A DNA stretch of 44,493 nucleotides from Paracidovorax wautersii. GTDB taxonomy: Bacteria > Pseudomonadota > Gammaproteobacteria > Burkholderiales > Burkholderiaceae_C. Position 1 is the first letter of the stretch. Each line of letters begins with the position of its first letter. The translations under genes and the position numbers were made by a program. A model generated the notes under the pieces. The model saw only the letters and a list, made by a program, of their open reading frames with translations. It did no database searches and was not told the origin of the DNA. Positions 28,618 to 36,290 of this stretch are shown here, piece by piece. The stretch is taken from positions 1 through 44,493 of the forward strand of contig WNDQ01000031.1 in the NCBI GenBank assembly GCA_009912175.1, in the 5' to 3' direction.

Positions 28618-28623
28618 GATTTT

Positions 28624-28649
28624 TGTAGAGATTGCTACTTTCTGTAGAG
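28624..28649 (-). promoter_or_regulatory. Candidate chrBA operator with direct repeats
   Basis: TGTAGAG occurs at 28624-28630 and 28643-28649, 19 bp apart; on the minus strand both read CTCTACA. The inner copy overlaps TACAAA, a -10-like box only 4 bases before the chrB ATG, which would give a leaderless message. An AT-rich stretch lies above it. Autoregulation by ChrB is inferred. Confidence 0.45.
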
Positions 28650-28727
28650 GTTTCTATTAAATCTTGGAAATTCACCCAAGGCAAGGCGCCGCCCCTGTTG
28701 CCGGCCGGGGCTTATTGAAGCGCGTTG

Positions 28728-30830
28728 TTACAAGTCGATCTTGTAGGTCAGCTTGATCGTGCGCGGCGCCCCCGCGGCCAGGCGCGTGCCGGCGCCGGCC
28801 CAGTAACGTTTGTCGGCCACGTTCTCGACGTTGACCTGCCAGGTGTTGCGCCGGCCGTAGAGCTTGGTCTCGTAGCGGCTGCCCAGCGCGTACAGCGTCA
28901 CCCCGCCCAGCCAGGCCTGGTTGAGGTCATTGACCGGCCGGCGGCCCGTGTAATAGGCGCCGCCGTTGACCGACAGCCCCGGCACCGCCGCCACCGCGTA
29001 AGTCAGGAAGGCGCTGGCGGTGCGGCGCGCGGCGTTTTCGGGGAGCTTGCCGTTGTAGTTGTCGTCGATGTGCTGGAAGCGCGGATCAAGCCACTGCGTG
29101 GACGCCTGCCAGCCAAGCTGGCGGGTGAGCTGCCCCTGGGCAGAAAGCTCGATGCCGGTGTAGCGCTTGGCGCCGTCGGCCACGTAGATGTTGTCGGTGT
29201 TGGTGTAGTAGCCCGGCTGGTCGATGTCGAAGACCGCCACCGACCACAGCGTGCCGCCCGGCGCCTGCCAGCGCAGGCCCAGCTCTTTTTGCTGGCTGAC
29301 GCCGGGTTTCAGGCGCTGGCCCACGTTGTCGGTGCCGGTGGGCGCGGTTTCGCCAGGCTCCAGGCCTTTGGCATACGAGGCGTAGACGGACAGGCTTTGC
29401 AGCGGCCGGTAGATGACGGCCGCCATCGGTGTGGTTTCGCTCACGTCGTAGTGGTCCGGGCCCTGATCGCTGCGGTAGCTGGAGCGGCGGACACCACCAA
29501 TCACTTGCCATTGCTCGGAAAGCTTCAGCCGGTCGACCAGATAGAGGCCCGTGTCGCGCGTGTCCAGCGCGGCGGTGGTGGGCGTGGTCGGCGTTGCGCC
29601 CCAGGTGACCGACGTGATCGGCACCGGGTTGTAAAGATTTTGCGAGGCGACGGTGTAGCGCGTCTGGTAAATCGGGTCCTGCGCGGTGTCGGTGCGCGTC
29701 GCGCCCAGCGTGATTTCATGGCTGATGAAGCCGGTTCGCACGTTGCCAAACAGCTCGGCACGCAGCAAGTCCGAGGTGATATCGAGGTGCTGGCTGTTGC
29801 CTTGAATATTGCCGGCCCCGGTCGCAACGCTGGCCGCATTCGAGAAACGGAAGATCGGCAGGTTACGGTCGCGCTCGGTGCGCGCGCGGCCAGCCTCCAG
29901 CGTCAGTGACCAATCGTCGCTCAACGCATAGTCGGCACGCACCTGTGCGTTGGTGGTCTCGGTGAAGAACGTCGACAGGCTTGGCCCCACCAGGTTCTTT
30001 GGGTTCACCGCGTGCGGCAGCGTGATCACGCCGTTGACGGCCGTAGGCAGTTGAACGCCCACCTGCTCGGTGACCTTGCGCCGCTCGTACTCGAAGTCCG
30101 CCTTGAGCGTGAGCCGCTCGTTGACGCGCCAATCCAGCGCGGTCGAGAGAAAAGTACGGTTGCCATTGCCCACGCTGTCGAGGTAGGAGCCCAAGGTGCC
30201 GCCCGCCGCGTTCACACGCACGCCGTACTGCTGGCGGTCGCCAAAACGCCGGCCGATGTCGGCCGAGGCCACGGCCGAACCGTACTGGTCCAGCGTCAGG
30301 CCCAGCGTGGTCACGGGCGTCAGACCCGCGCGTTTGGTCACGAAGTTGACGACGCCCGCCGGCGTGGTGAAGCCGTAATACAGCGCCGAAGCGCCCTTGA
30401 GCACCTCCACGCGTTCCTTGTCCTCCATTGGAACCTGCGCGAAGTTCATGACCGCCAGGGAGCCGTTGAGGCGGTAGTTGCTCCGGTTGTCGACCGAGAT
30501 CCCCCGGATCACGAGCTGGTCCCAGGTCTCGCCACCGTTCTGCTGCTTGGTCACGTCCGCCGTGTTGCGCACCGCGTCGTACAGGCCCGCGGCGCCCTGC
30601 AGGTCCAGCGCCTCGCGCGTGACGACGTTGACGGTCGAGGGCACGTCCATGATGTCCGCGCCGCGGAAGGATCCGGCTTCGACCGTCTGGGGCTTGAGGC
30701 CGTCGGCGCGCACGCCCGTCACGGTCACCGTCTCAAGGTTGGCGGTGTCGGCCTGTGCCTGCGCCAGGCTGGCGGCCAGGCCGAGCACGGCGCAGGCCAC
30801 GGCGCGCAGTTCGAAGGAAAGGAAAGTCAT
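28728..30830 (-). CDS. TonB-dependent siderophore receptor
   Basis: A 700-residue outer-membrane receptor. A signal peptide (AVLGLAASLAQAQA) is followed by a TonB-box-like LETVTVTG and a plug domain (VPSTVNVVTREALDLQG, VIRGISVDNRSNYRLNG, ERVEVLKGASALYYGFTTPA). A 22-strand barrel ends in TIKLTYKIDL. It is intact. The upstream genes on the same strand encode a FecE-like ATPase and broken permease and binding-protein genes, so the receptor is still encoded but its dedicated inner-membrane importer is not. The class is that of ferric-hydroxamate or catechol siderophores; the ligand is unknown. No clear Shine-Dalgarno sequence precedes the ATG. Confidence 0.93.
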   Translation of the reverse strand: MTFLSFELRAVACAVLGLAASLAQAQADTANLETVTVTGVRADGLKPQTVEAGSFRGADIMDVPSTVNVVTREALDLQGAAGLYDAVRNTADVTKQQNGGETWDQLVIRGISVDNRSNYRLNGSLAVMNFAQVPMEDKERVEVLKGASALYYGFTTPAGVVNFVTKRAGLTPVTTLGLTLDQYGSAVASADIGRRFGDRQQYGVRVNAAGGTLGSYLDSVGNGNRTFLSTALDWRVNERLTLKADFEYERRKVTEQVGVQLPTAVNGVITLPHAVNPKNLVGPSLSTFFTETTNAQVRADYALSDDWSLTLEAGRARTERDRNLPIFRFSNAASVATGAGNIQGNSQHLDITSDLLRAELFGNVRTGFISHEITLGATRTDTAQDPIYQTRYTVASQNLYNPVPITSVTWGATPTTPTTAALDTRDTGLYLVDRLKLSEQWQVIGGVRRSSYRSDQGPDHYDVSETTPMAAVIYRPLQSLSVYASYAKGLEPGETAPTGTDNVGQRLKPGVSQQKELGLRWQAPGGTLWSVAVFDIDQPGYYTNTDNIYVADGAKRYTGIELSAQGQLTRQLGWQASTQWLDPRFQHIDDNYNGKLPENAARRTASAFLTYAVAAVPGLSVNGGAYYTGRRPVNDLNQAWLGGVTLYALGSRYETKLYGRRNTWQVNVENVADKRYWAGAGTRLAAGAPRTIKLTYKIDL

Positions 30831-30866
30831 GGAAGGAAAGCGGGTGAAACGAAGAAAAAGAAAAAC

Positions 30867-31694
30867 TCAGCAGCCGTCATGCCCGCCCAGCGGAATGACC
30901 AGCGGCGTGCCCGAAACGGGGTCGGCAATGATGCGGTTGGGCAGGTCGAACACCCGCTCGATCAGTTCGGCCGTGACGATGGCCGAGGGCTGGCCTTGCG
31001 CGGCGATCCGGCCTTCGTGCATGAGCACCAGGTGATCGGCATAACGGCAGGCCTGGTTCAGGTCGTGCAGCACCGCCACCAGCGTGCGGCCTTCGTGCCG
31101 GTTGAGGTGGCGCAGCAACTCCATCAGGCTGATCTGGTGCGACAGGTCGAGGTAGGTGGTGGGCTCGTCGAGCAGCAGCAGCGGCGTCTCCTGCGCCAGC
31201 GCCATGGCGACCCACACGCGCTGGCGCTGCCCACCCGACAGTTCGTCGACCAGCCGATCGGCCAGGCCCGCCACGTCGGCACGCGCCATGGCGTGCGCCA
31301 CGGCCTGCTGGTCCGCCTGCGTCCAGCGGCCCAGCCAGTCCTGGTGCGGGTGGCGGCCGCGCGCGACCAGCTCGGCCACGCGGATGCCCTCGGGCGCCAG
31401 TGCCGACTGCGGCAGCACGCCCAGCAAACTTGCCACCTCGCGCGTGGGGCGGCGCTGGATCAGTTCGCCGTCGAGCAGCACCTGCCCACCGCTCGGCGCA
31501 TGCAGCCGGGCCAGCGCGCGCAGCAGCGTCGACTTGCCGCAGCCATTGGGCCCGACGATGACGGTGAAGGCCCGGTCCGGCAGCGCGAAGTCCAGGCCCT
31601 GAACCACGGTGCGTTCGCCATAGGCCAGCGTCAGGCCCTCGGCGCGCAGGCGCGCGGCCGGTGGTGTGTCGGGAAAAGAAGAGGAAGAGTTCAT
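30867..31694 (-). CDS. Iron-siderophore ABC transporter ATPase (FecE/FhuC type)
   Basis: A 275-residue ATPase of the iron chelate importer family. Walker A is GPNGCGKST, the signature LSGGQRQRVW, Walker B LLLLDEPTTYLD, and the H-loop LHDLNQACRYADH. It starts at ATG 31694, 7 bases after the permease remnant stop, and ends 36 bases before the receptor gene. The protein itself is complete, but the permease and binding protein encoded just upstream are damaged. It could serve another importer, or be next to decay. Confidence 0.93.
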   Translation of the reverse strand: MNSSSSFPDTPPAARLRAEGLTLAYGERTVVQGLDFALPDRAFTVIVGPNGCGKSTLLRALARLHAPSGGQVLLDGELIQRRPTREVASLLGVLPQSALAPEGIRVAELVARGRHPHQDWLGRWTQADQQAVAHAMARADVAGLADRLVDELSGGQRQRVWVAMALAQETPLLLLDEPTTYLDLSHQISLMELLRHLNRHEGRTLVAVLHDLNQACRYADHLVLMHEGRIAAQGQPSAIVTAELIERVFDLPNRIIADPVSGTPLVIPLGGHDGC

Positions 31695-31701
31695 GACATG
31701 C

Positions 31702-32492
31702 TCAAAGGCCACGCCGCCATTGGTGCGCCAGCAGCCAGGCCAGGTAGGCACCGCCCAGCAGACTGGTGACCAGGCCGACAAAACCAATCGGCCCGGCCGC
31801 CGCCGTCGCCGCGCCGCACAGCAGCACGATGGCGACGAGCCCCACGGCCCGCACCCGCCCGGGCCGCTGGCCCAGCGCCTGCCCCAGGTCGTCGCCCAGC
31901 GACAGCGTGTCGAGCGCACGTGCCTGCGACAGGCCCAACAGCAGGCCCACGGCCACCAGCGGCAGCGCGGGCACCAGCACGTCGTAGCCCCGGTCGGCCA
32001 GCGAGCCCACGATCCAGAAGCGGTAGGCGTCGAAGGTCTGCACGTCGAACAAGGTGATCATGGCCGTGGCCGACGCCAGGCAGGCGCTGACCGCCGTGCC
32101 CGCCAGCAGCAGCCGCACACGGCGCACCGACGGCGGCGCCTGCCCCGCCAACACGTGCACGCCCACGGCCGCGATGGCCGCACCGGCCAGCGCAAAACCG
32201 ACATACCCGCCGTAACTCGCCAACCCCAGCAGCGACATCGCCAGCACCACGGCCAGCGCCGCACCGGCATGCACGCCCAGCAGGCCCGGATCGGCCAGCG
32301 GATTGCGCGTAAGCGCCTGCATCAGCGCGCCCGCCATGCCCAGCGCACAGCCCACCATGATCGCCAGACCCGTGCGCGGCATCCGGTAATGCCAGACGAT
32401 GGCCGCGTCGATGCTGTCGTCGGGCGACCACAGCATCTGCACGATGCGCGCCAACGCCAGCGGCCGCGCGCCCCAGGCCAGGCTGGCGGCGT
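31702..32492 (-). pseudogene. FecCD-type siderophore permease remnant with N-terminal loss and an internal deletion
   Basis: The recognisable permease starts at LAWGARPLALARIVQMLW, after the first membrane segment has been lost by fusion to the binding-protein gene. A normal core follows: HYRMPRTGLAIMVGCALGMA, GALMQALTRNPLADPGLLG, FWIVGSLADRGYDVL. Near 31765-31770 AGPIGFVGLV jumps directly to TSLLGGAYLAWLL, which is the expected C-terminal end. About 50-60 residues (two membrane segments) are missing but the frame is kept. An ATG at 32538, within the binding-protein tail, could start a hybrid product. Fold and transport are unlikely to survive. Confidence 0.85.
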
Positions 32493-33355
32493 CCAGCGCA
32501 CGCAGCACGCCACGCGCCGCCGTCGGGCCGGCGTTCATATAAAAAAGCGTCGTAGTCCACGCGCACGGTCTGGCCTTGCCGCACCGCCTGCAGGTGGCGC
32601 CACAGCGGCGAAGCCGTCAACGACGACACGGCCTCGCCGCGCGCGCCGTAGAACACCCAGTCGCCATCGGCCAGGTCCAGCCGCTCGGCGCTGATGTCCT
32701 GCGAGGTCTTCGCGAAATCCTGGCTCGCGGGCCGTGCCAGTCCCATGTCGCGCGCAATGCCGCCCACGAACGACGCCTGGCCCATGATGCGCAAGCGCCC
32801 GCCGCCCGTCTACACAAAAGACACCTGGGGCGCCACACCTGGACGCTCGCCTGCGGCGCGCCGGGCATCGGCCGCAAAACTCGCCAGCCACGCCCGGGCC
32901 TGGTCGCGCCGCCCCACCGCATCGGCCAGCAATACAAAATCGGCCTTCCAGTGCGCGCCCGTGCCGCGCGTGACCACCGTGGGCGCAATACGCTGCAGCA
33001 GCGCCAGCACACCGGGCTTGAGCACGGTGCGATGCACCAAGATCAAGTCCGGCCGCAGCGCGGCCAGGGCTTCCAAGTCAGGTGTCACGCGATTGCCCAG
33101 ATCGACGGTGGCGGCAAAGCCCGCTTGCGCCGCCGGGTAGGCCTGCCGCAGGTAATCGGGATAAAGCGAGCCTCGCTCGTCGCGCGTGGCGCCAGCGGGC
33201 ACCAAGCCCAGCGTCAGCAGCGCATCGGTCTGCCCCGTCGAGATGGCGGCCACGCGCCGGGGTGCGCTCGGGATGAGCGTCTCGCCCTGCCAGTGCCGGA
33301 CCACGCGCGGAAAAACGCCGTCGGGCGCATCGCTGCCGGTACGTGGTGCCGCCGC
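32493..33355 (-). pseudogene. FecB-like siderophore-binding protein remnant with nonsense and frameshift
   Basis: A periplasmic iron-siderophore binding protein (Peripla_BP_2) in pieces. The mature N-terminus is seen (RVVRHWQGETLIPSAPRRVA), but the signal peptide and start are gone, replaced by fetB sequence. The frame is stopped by TAG at 32812-32810 after PQVSFV and continues TGGGRLRIMGQASFVGGI. A second lesion at the run of six T (plus-strand A at 32541-32546) shifts DYDAF to the frame giving YMNAGPTAARGVL, the usual C-terminal motif. The end then runs into permease sequence. An internal stretch from 33304 to 32810 is open but lacks both ends. Confidence 0.88.
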
Positions 33356-34140
33356 CTCGCCCCCAGCCGCAACCGCTGGCGTTCGTCGACCATCGCGCGC
33401 GCGGCCAGGTGGACCGTGGCCATGGCGGCGGCGGCACCTGCGCCGGACAGCCAGAGCATCAGCATGATCTGGTATTTGACCGCTTCCATCGGGTCCATGC
33501 CGGCCAGCAACTGGCCGGTCATGGCGCCGGGCAGCGTGATGATGCCGGCGGCCGACATCTGGTTGAACAGCGGGATCATGGCCTTGTGCGCCGCCGCGCG
33601 CACCAGCGGGGCCAGCGCTTGGCGTGTGGTGTCGCCCAGGGCGAGTCGCGCCTCGATGCCCGCGCGGCCCTGGCGCAGGCCGTCCAGAAAATCCTGCAGC
33701 CCCAGGCTGACCGCATTGAGCACGGTGCCCAGCACCATGCCCATGAGCGGAATGGCAAAACGCGGGTCGAACCAGGGATCAGGACGGATGGCCGTCAGCA
33801 GCGCCAGCACCACGGTGGCGATGCTGGACAAGGACACGGCCCAGGCACTGATGCGGAAATTGCCGCCCCGCCGCAGACGCGCGCCGGGCCGTGTGGCCGC
33901 CTCGCGCACGGTGGCGGCGACCATCAGCAGGCACAGCCCGGCCGTGACCCAGGGCGAGGCTGCGTGGAACACGATGCGCAGCAGCAGCCCCACCAGCACG
34001 AGCTGCGCCACCATGCGCACCGCGGACCACAGCATGGGCCTGTGCAGCCGCAGCCCCAGCGCGAGCGAGGCGGCCGCATTGGCCAGCACCGACACGGCAG
34101 CCAGGCCCACGTCCCAGGCGCTCAGGTGGATGGGGTTCAT
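33214..34140 (-). CDS. fetB: FetB-type permease, 3' end fused into the binding-protein remnant
   Basis: The first 260 residues or so are a near-complete FetB/UPF0014 permease (MNPIHLSAWDVGLAAVSVLA, NFRISAWAVSLSSIATVVLA, FNQMSAAGIITLPGAMTGQL, DPMEAVKYQIMLMLW, DERQRLRLG). FetAB exports iron and eases oxidative stress in E. coli. The normal stop is missing: at about 33358-33362 the frame runs into fecB sequence read out of frame and ends at 33214, adding about 48 foreign residues. It begins at ATG 34140, overlapping the fetA stop by 4 bases (ATGA). The membrane part could still work, but its ATPase FetA is broken. Confidence 0.8.
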   Translation of the reverse strand: MNPIHLSAWDVGLAAVSVLANAAASLALGLRLHRPMLWSAVRMVAQLVLVGLLLRIVFHAASPWVTAGLCLLMVAATVREAATRPGARLRRGGNFRISAWAVSLSSIATVVLALLTAIRPDPWFDPRFAIPLMGMVLGTVLNAVSLGLQDFLDGLRQGRAGIEARLALGDTTRQALAPLVRAAAHKAMIPLFNQMSAAGIITLPGAMTGQLLAGMDPMEAVKYQIMLMLWLSGAGAAAAMATVHLAARAMVDERQRLRLGARRRHHVPAAMRPTAFFRAWSGTGRARRSSRAHPGAWPPSRRGRPMRC

Positions 34141-34741
34141 GCGGCCTGCGGCTTTCCGGCGGCCGAGGCCGCCACGGGATGAAGCCCGCCGGATTCGAGC
34201 CGGTAGACATCGCCGTTCAGGCGCGCGACCTGCTCGGCCGCGTGGCTGACCACCACCAGCGCCAGGCCCGCTGCGCGGCGGTCGGCTCGTCGAGCAGCAG
34301 CACACGCGGCGCCCGCGCCAGCGAACGCACCAGCGCCAGCCGCTGGCGCTCGCCCGTGGACAGGCGCTCGACGGGCTGCGCCATCAGCCGTGCGGGCAGC
34401 CCAAGCGCATCGAGCAACCCCGCGTCCGGCGGCGTGTCGAAATGGGCTGCGACCTGGCTGTCCCACCAGGCCGGCTCGGCGCTTTGGTAGACCACCTGGC
34501 GGCGCCATTGCGGCCCGCTCCAGTGCAAGCGGGGGGTGCCTTCGAGCCAGACCTCACCCTCGCCCGGGTCGAGGTCGGCCAGCAGGCGCAGCAGCACGCT
34601 TTTACCCGCGCCCGACGGGCCGGTGACGATGGCGCAGCCGCCCGCCGCCAAGTCCAGATCGAAGGGGCCACCGTGGGCCGAGCGAAGCTGGCGCGCGCGC
34701 AGCAACGGCGCGCAATCCAGTGTGGTGCCAGGCTCAGACAA
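34137..34741 (-). pseudogene. fetA: FetA ATPase broken by a deletion after Walker B
   Basis: The ATPase partner of FetB. ATG 34741 (MSEPGTTLDCAPLLRARQLR) gives Walker A GPSGAGKSV, the signature LSTGERQRLALVRSL, and Walker B VLLLDEPTAA. At about 34264-34275 the sequence jumps to GLALVVVSHAAEQVARLNGD in another frame, the H-loop and C-terminus, which ends at 34137. The stretch between, including the D-loop and about 20-25 residues, is missing. In the first frame the protein ends at 34217 with unrelated residues. It starts 6 bases after the ankyrin gene stop. Confidence 0.85.
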
Positions 34742-34747
34742 GCCGGA

Positions 34748-35446
34748 TCACCACTTGCCCTGCGTGAAGCCGGCGCGCTGCGCCTGGGCCAGCAGCTCGA
34801 CAATGTCCACGCGGTTGCCGCGCTGCGCAAAGTCGCGCGCCGTCATGCCCTGCTGGTTCTTCACGTCCAGGAAAGCGCCCTCTTGAATCAACAGCTTGAC
34901 GGCCTCGGGCGAGCCATAGCCGGCGGCCATCATCAGCGGCGTGCTTTCGTTGGGCGACTGGGCGTTGATGAAGGCGTAGTTGTCCAGCAGCAGTTGGATG
35001 ATGGCCGTCTGCCCCGGCGCGCCACTGGATGCGGCGTAGTGCAGCGGCGTCCAGCCTTCGCGGTTGACGAAGGCGCCGCGTGCGATGAGTTGCTGGACCA
35101 GGTCGATGCGGCCCTTGATCGCGGCCAGCATCAGCGGGGTCTCGCCACTGGCGTTGGCGCGGTTGACGTCGACCTTGGCATTGGCGATCAGCGCGTGGGC
35201 CGCCTTCCACGACTCCTGCTGGATGGCAATGTGCAGCGCCGGGTTGCCCTGCGCGTTGGCCTCGTTGGGATTGACGCCCTGGCTCACCCGCACGGCGATC
35301 TGGCCGGGGTTGTCCTGCATCACGGCGGCCAACAGATTCTGGTCGATGGCGGCATGGGCCCAGCCGGCCGCGGCGCACAACGCCAGGGCGGCAAACGTGG
35401 CGCGCAGCGCGCGTGTGAATGGCAAACGAAAACGGACAGACGGCAT
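34748..35446 (-). CDS. Exported ankyrin-repeat protein
   Basis: A 232-residue protein with a signal peptide (FAALALCAAAGWAHA) and then about five ankyrin repeats (NAQGNPALHIAIQQE, NASGETPLMLAAIKGRIDLV, REGWTPLHYAASSG, NESTPLMMAAGYGSPEAVKL, NQQGMTARDFAQRG). Ankyrin repeats bind other proteins, so a periplasmic binding or protective role is likely; the partner is unknown. It follows tatD on the same strand by 24 bases, a gene order that seems normal for the order (from memory). Intact. Confidence 0.9.
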   Translation of the reverse strand: MPSVRFRLPFTRALRATFAALALCAAAGWAHAAIDQNLLAAVMQDNPGQIAVRVSQGVNPNEANAQGNPALHIAIQQESWKAAHALIANAKVDVNRANASGETPLMLAAIKGRIDLVQQLIARGAFVNREGWTPLHYAASSGAPGQTAIIQLLLDNYAFINAQSPNESTPLMMAAGYGSPEAVKLLIQEGAFLDVKNQQGMTARDFAQRGNRVDIVELLAQAQRAGFTQGKW

Positions 35447-35470
35447 GACAGGACTCCAGGGCTGCGGGCG

Positions 35471-36283
35471 TCAGGCTGGGGTGGCGACGCCCTTGAACAG
35501 GTGTTCGAAGTTCCGACTCGTGGCATCGGCAATCCGTTCCACGTCCAGACCCCGGACCTTGGCGATTTCCTGCGCCACATAAGGCACGTAGGCGGGGCTG
35601 TTGACCTTGCCGCGATAAGGCACGGGCGCCAGATACGGGCTGTCGGTCTCGATCAGCATGCGGTCCAGCGGCACGAAGGCCGCGACTTCACGCAGGCTCT
35701 CGGCTTTCTTGAAGGTCAGGATGCCCGAGAACGAGACGTGGTAGCCGATGTCCAGCACCGCGCGCGCGACGTCGACCGTCTCGCTGAAGCAGTGGAAGAC
35801 ACCACCGGCCTGGCCGGCGCTGCCGTCCTCGCCCTCCTCGCGCAGGATGCGCAGGGTGTCGGCCGCCGAGTCACGTGTGTGGATCACCAGCGGCTTGCCC
35901 GTCGTGCGCGCGGCGCGGATGTGGGTGCGAAACCGTGCGCGCTGCCAGTCGAGGTCGGCGATGGTGCGGCCGCCCTTGCGCTCTTCCATCTGGTAGTAGT
36001 CCAGCCCGGTCTCGCCGATGCCGACCACGCGCGGGCGCGCGGCCAGCGCGACCAGTTGTTCATACGTGGGCTCCAGCACGCCTTCGTTGTCCGGGTGCAC
36101 GCCCACCGTGGCCCACAGGTTGTCGTACTGGACGGCCAGCGCGTGCACGCCGTCGAACTCTTCGAGCGTGGTGCAGATGCACAGCGCCCGGTCGACCTGC
36201 GCGGCGGCCATGGCCTGGCGGATCTCGCCGATGCGGTCTTTCAGTTCGGGATAGGTCAGGTGGCAGTGGGAATCGACAAACAT
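35471..36283 (-). CDS. tatD: TatD-family metal-dependent DNase
   Basis: A 270-residue TIM-barrel hydrolase. The metal ligands are visible in FVDSHCHLTY (HxH), GIGETGLDYY (Glu), VIHTRD (His), FHCFSE (His) and IETDSPYLAP (Asp). The LAPVPYRGKVNSPAYVP motif is typical of the TatD/YcfH group, which acts on DNA 3' ends. ATG 36283 starts the conserved sequence. It lies only 7 bases after the holB stop; in many relatives pilZ stands here. Cytoplasmic and intact. Confidence 0.94.
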   Translation of the reverse strand: MFVDSHCHLTYPELKDRIGEIRQAMAAAQVDRALCICTTLEEFDGVHALAVQYDNLWATVGVHPDNEGVLEPTYEQLVALAARPRVVGIGETGLDYYQMEERKGGRTIADLDWQRARFRTHIRAARTTGKPLVIHTRDSAADTLRILREEGEDGSAGQAGGVFHCFSETVDVARAVLDIGYHVSFSGILTFKKAESLREVAAFVPLDRMLIETDSPYLAPVPYRGKVNSPAYVPYVAQEIAKVRGLDVERIADATSRNFEHLFKGVATPA

Positions 36284-36290
36284 ATTCAGA

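Noticed and set aside
28691-28711. GCCCC/GGGGC stem after the siderophore receptor
   Set aside because: The arms are 5 bp with a long loop and no U tract on the minus strand; too weak to call a terminator.
8224-32812. Two in-frame TAG codons as a hint of amber recoding
   Set aside because: The second gene carries other lesions as well, and no recoding element or suppressor tRNA is visible. Ordinary nonsense mutation explains both.
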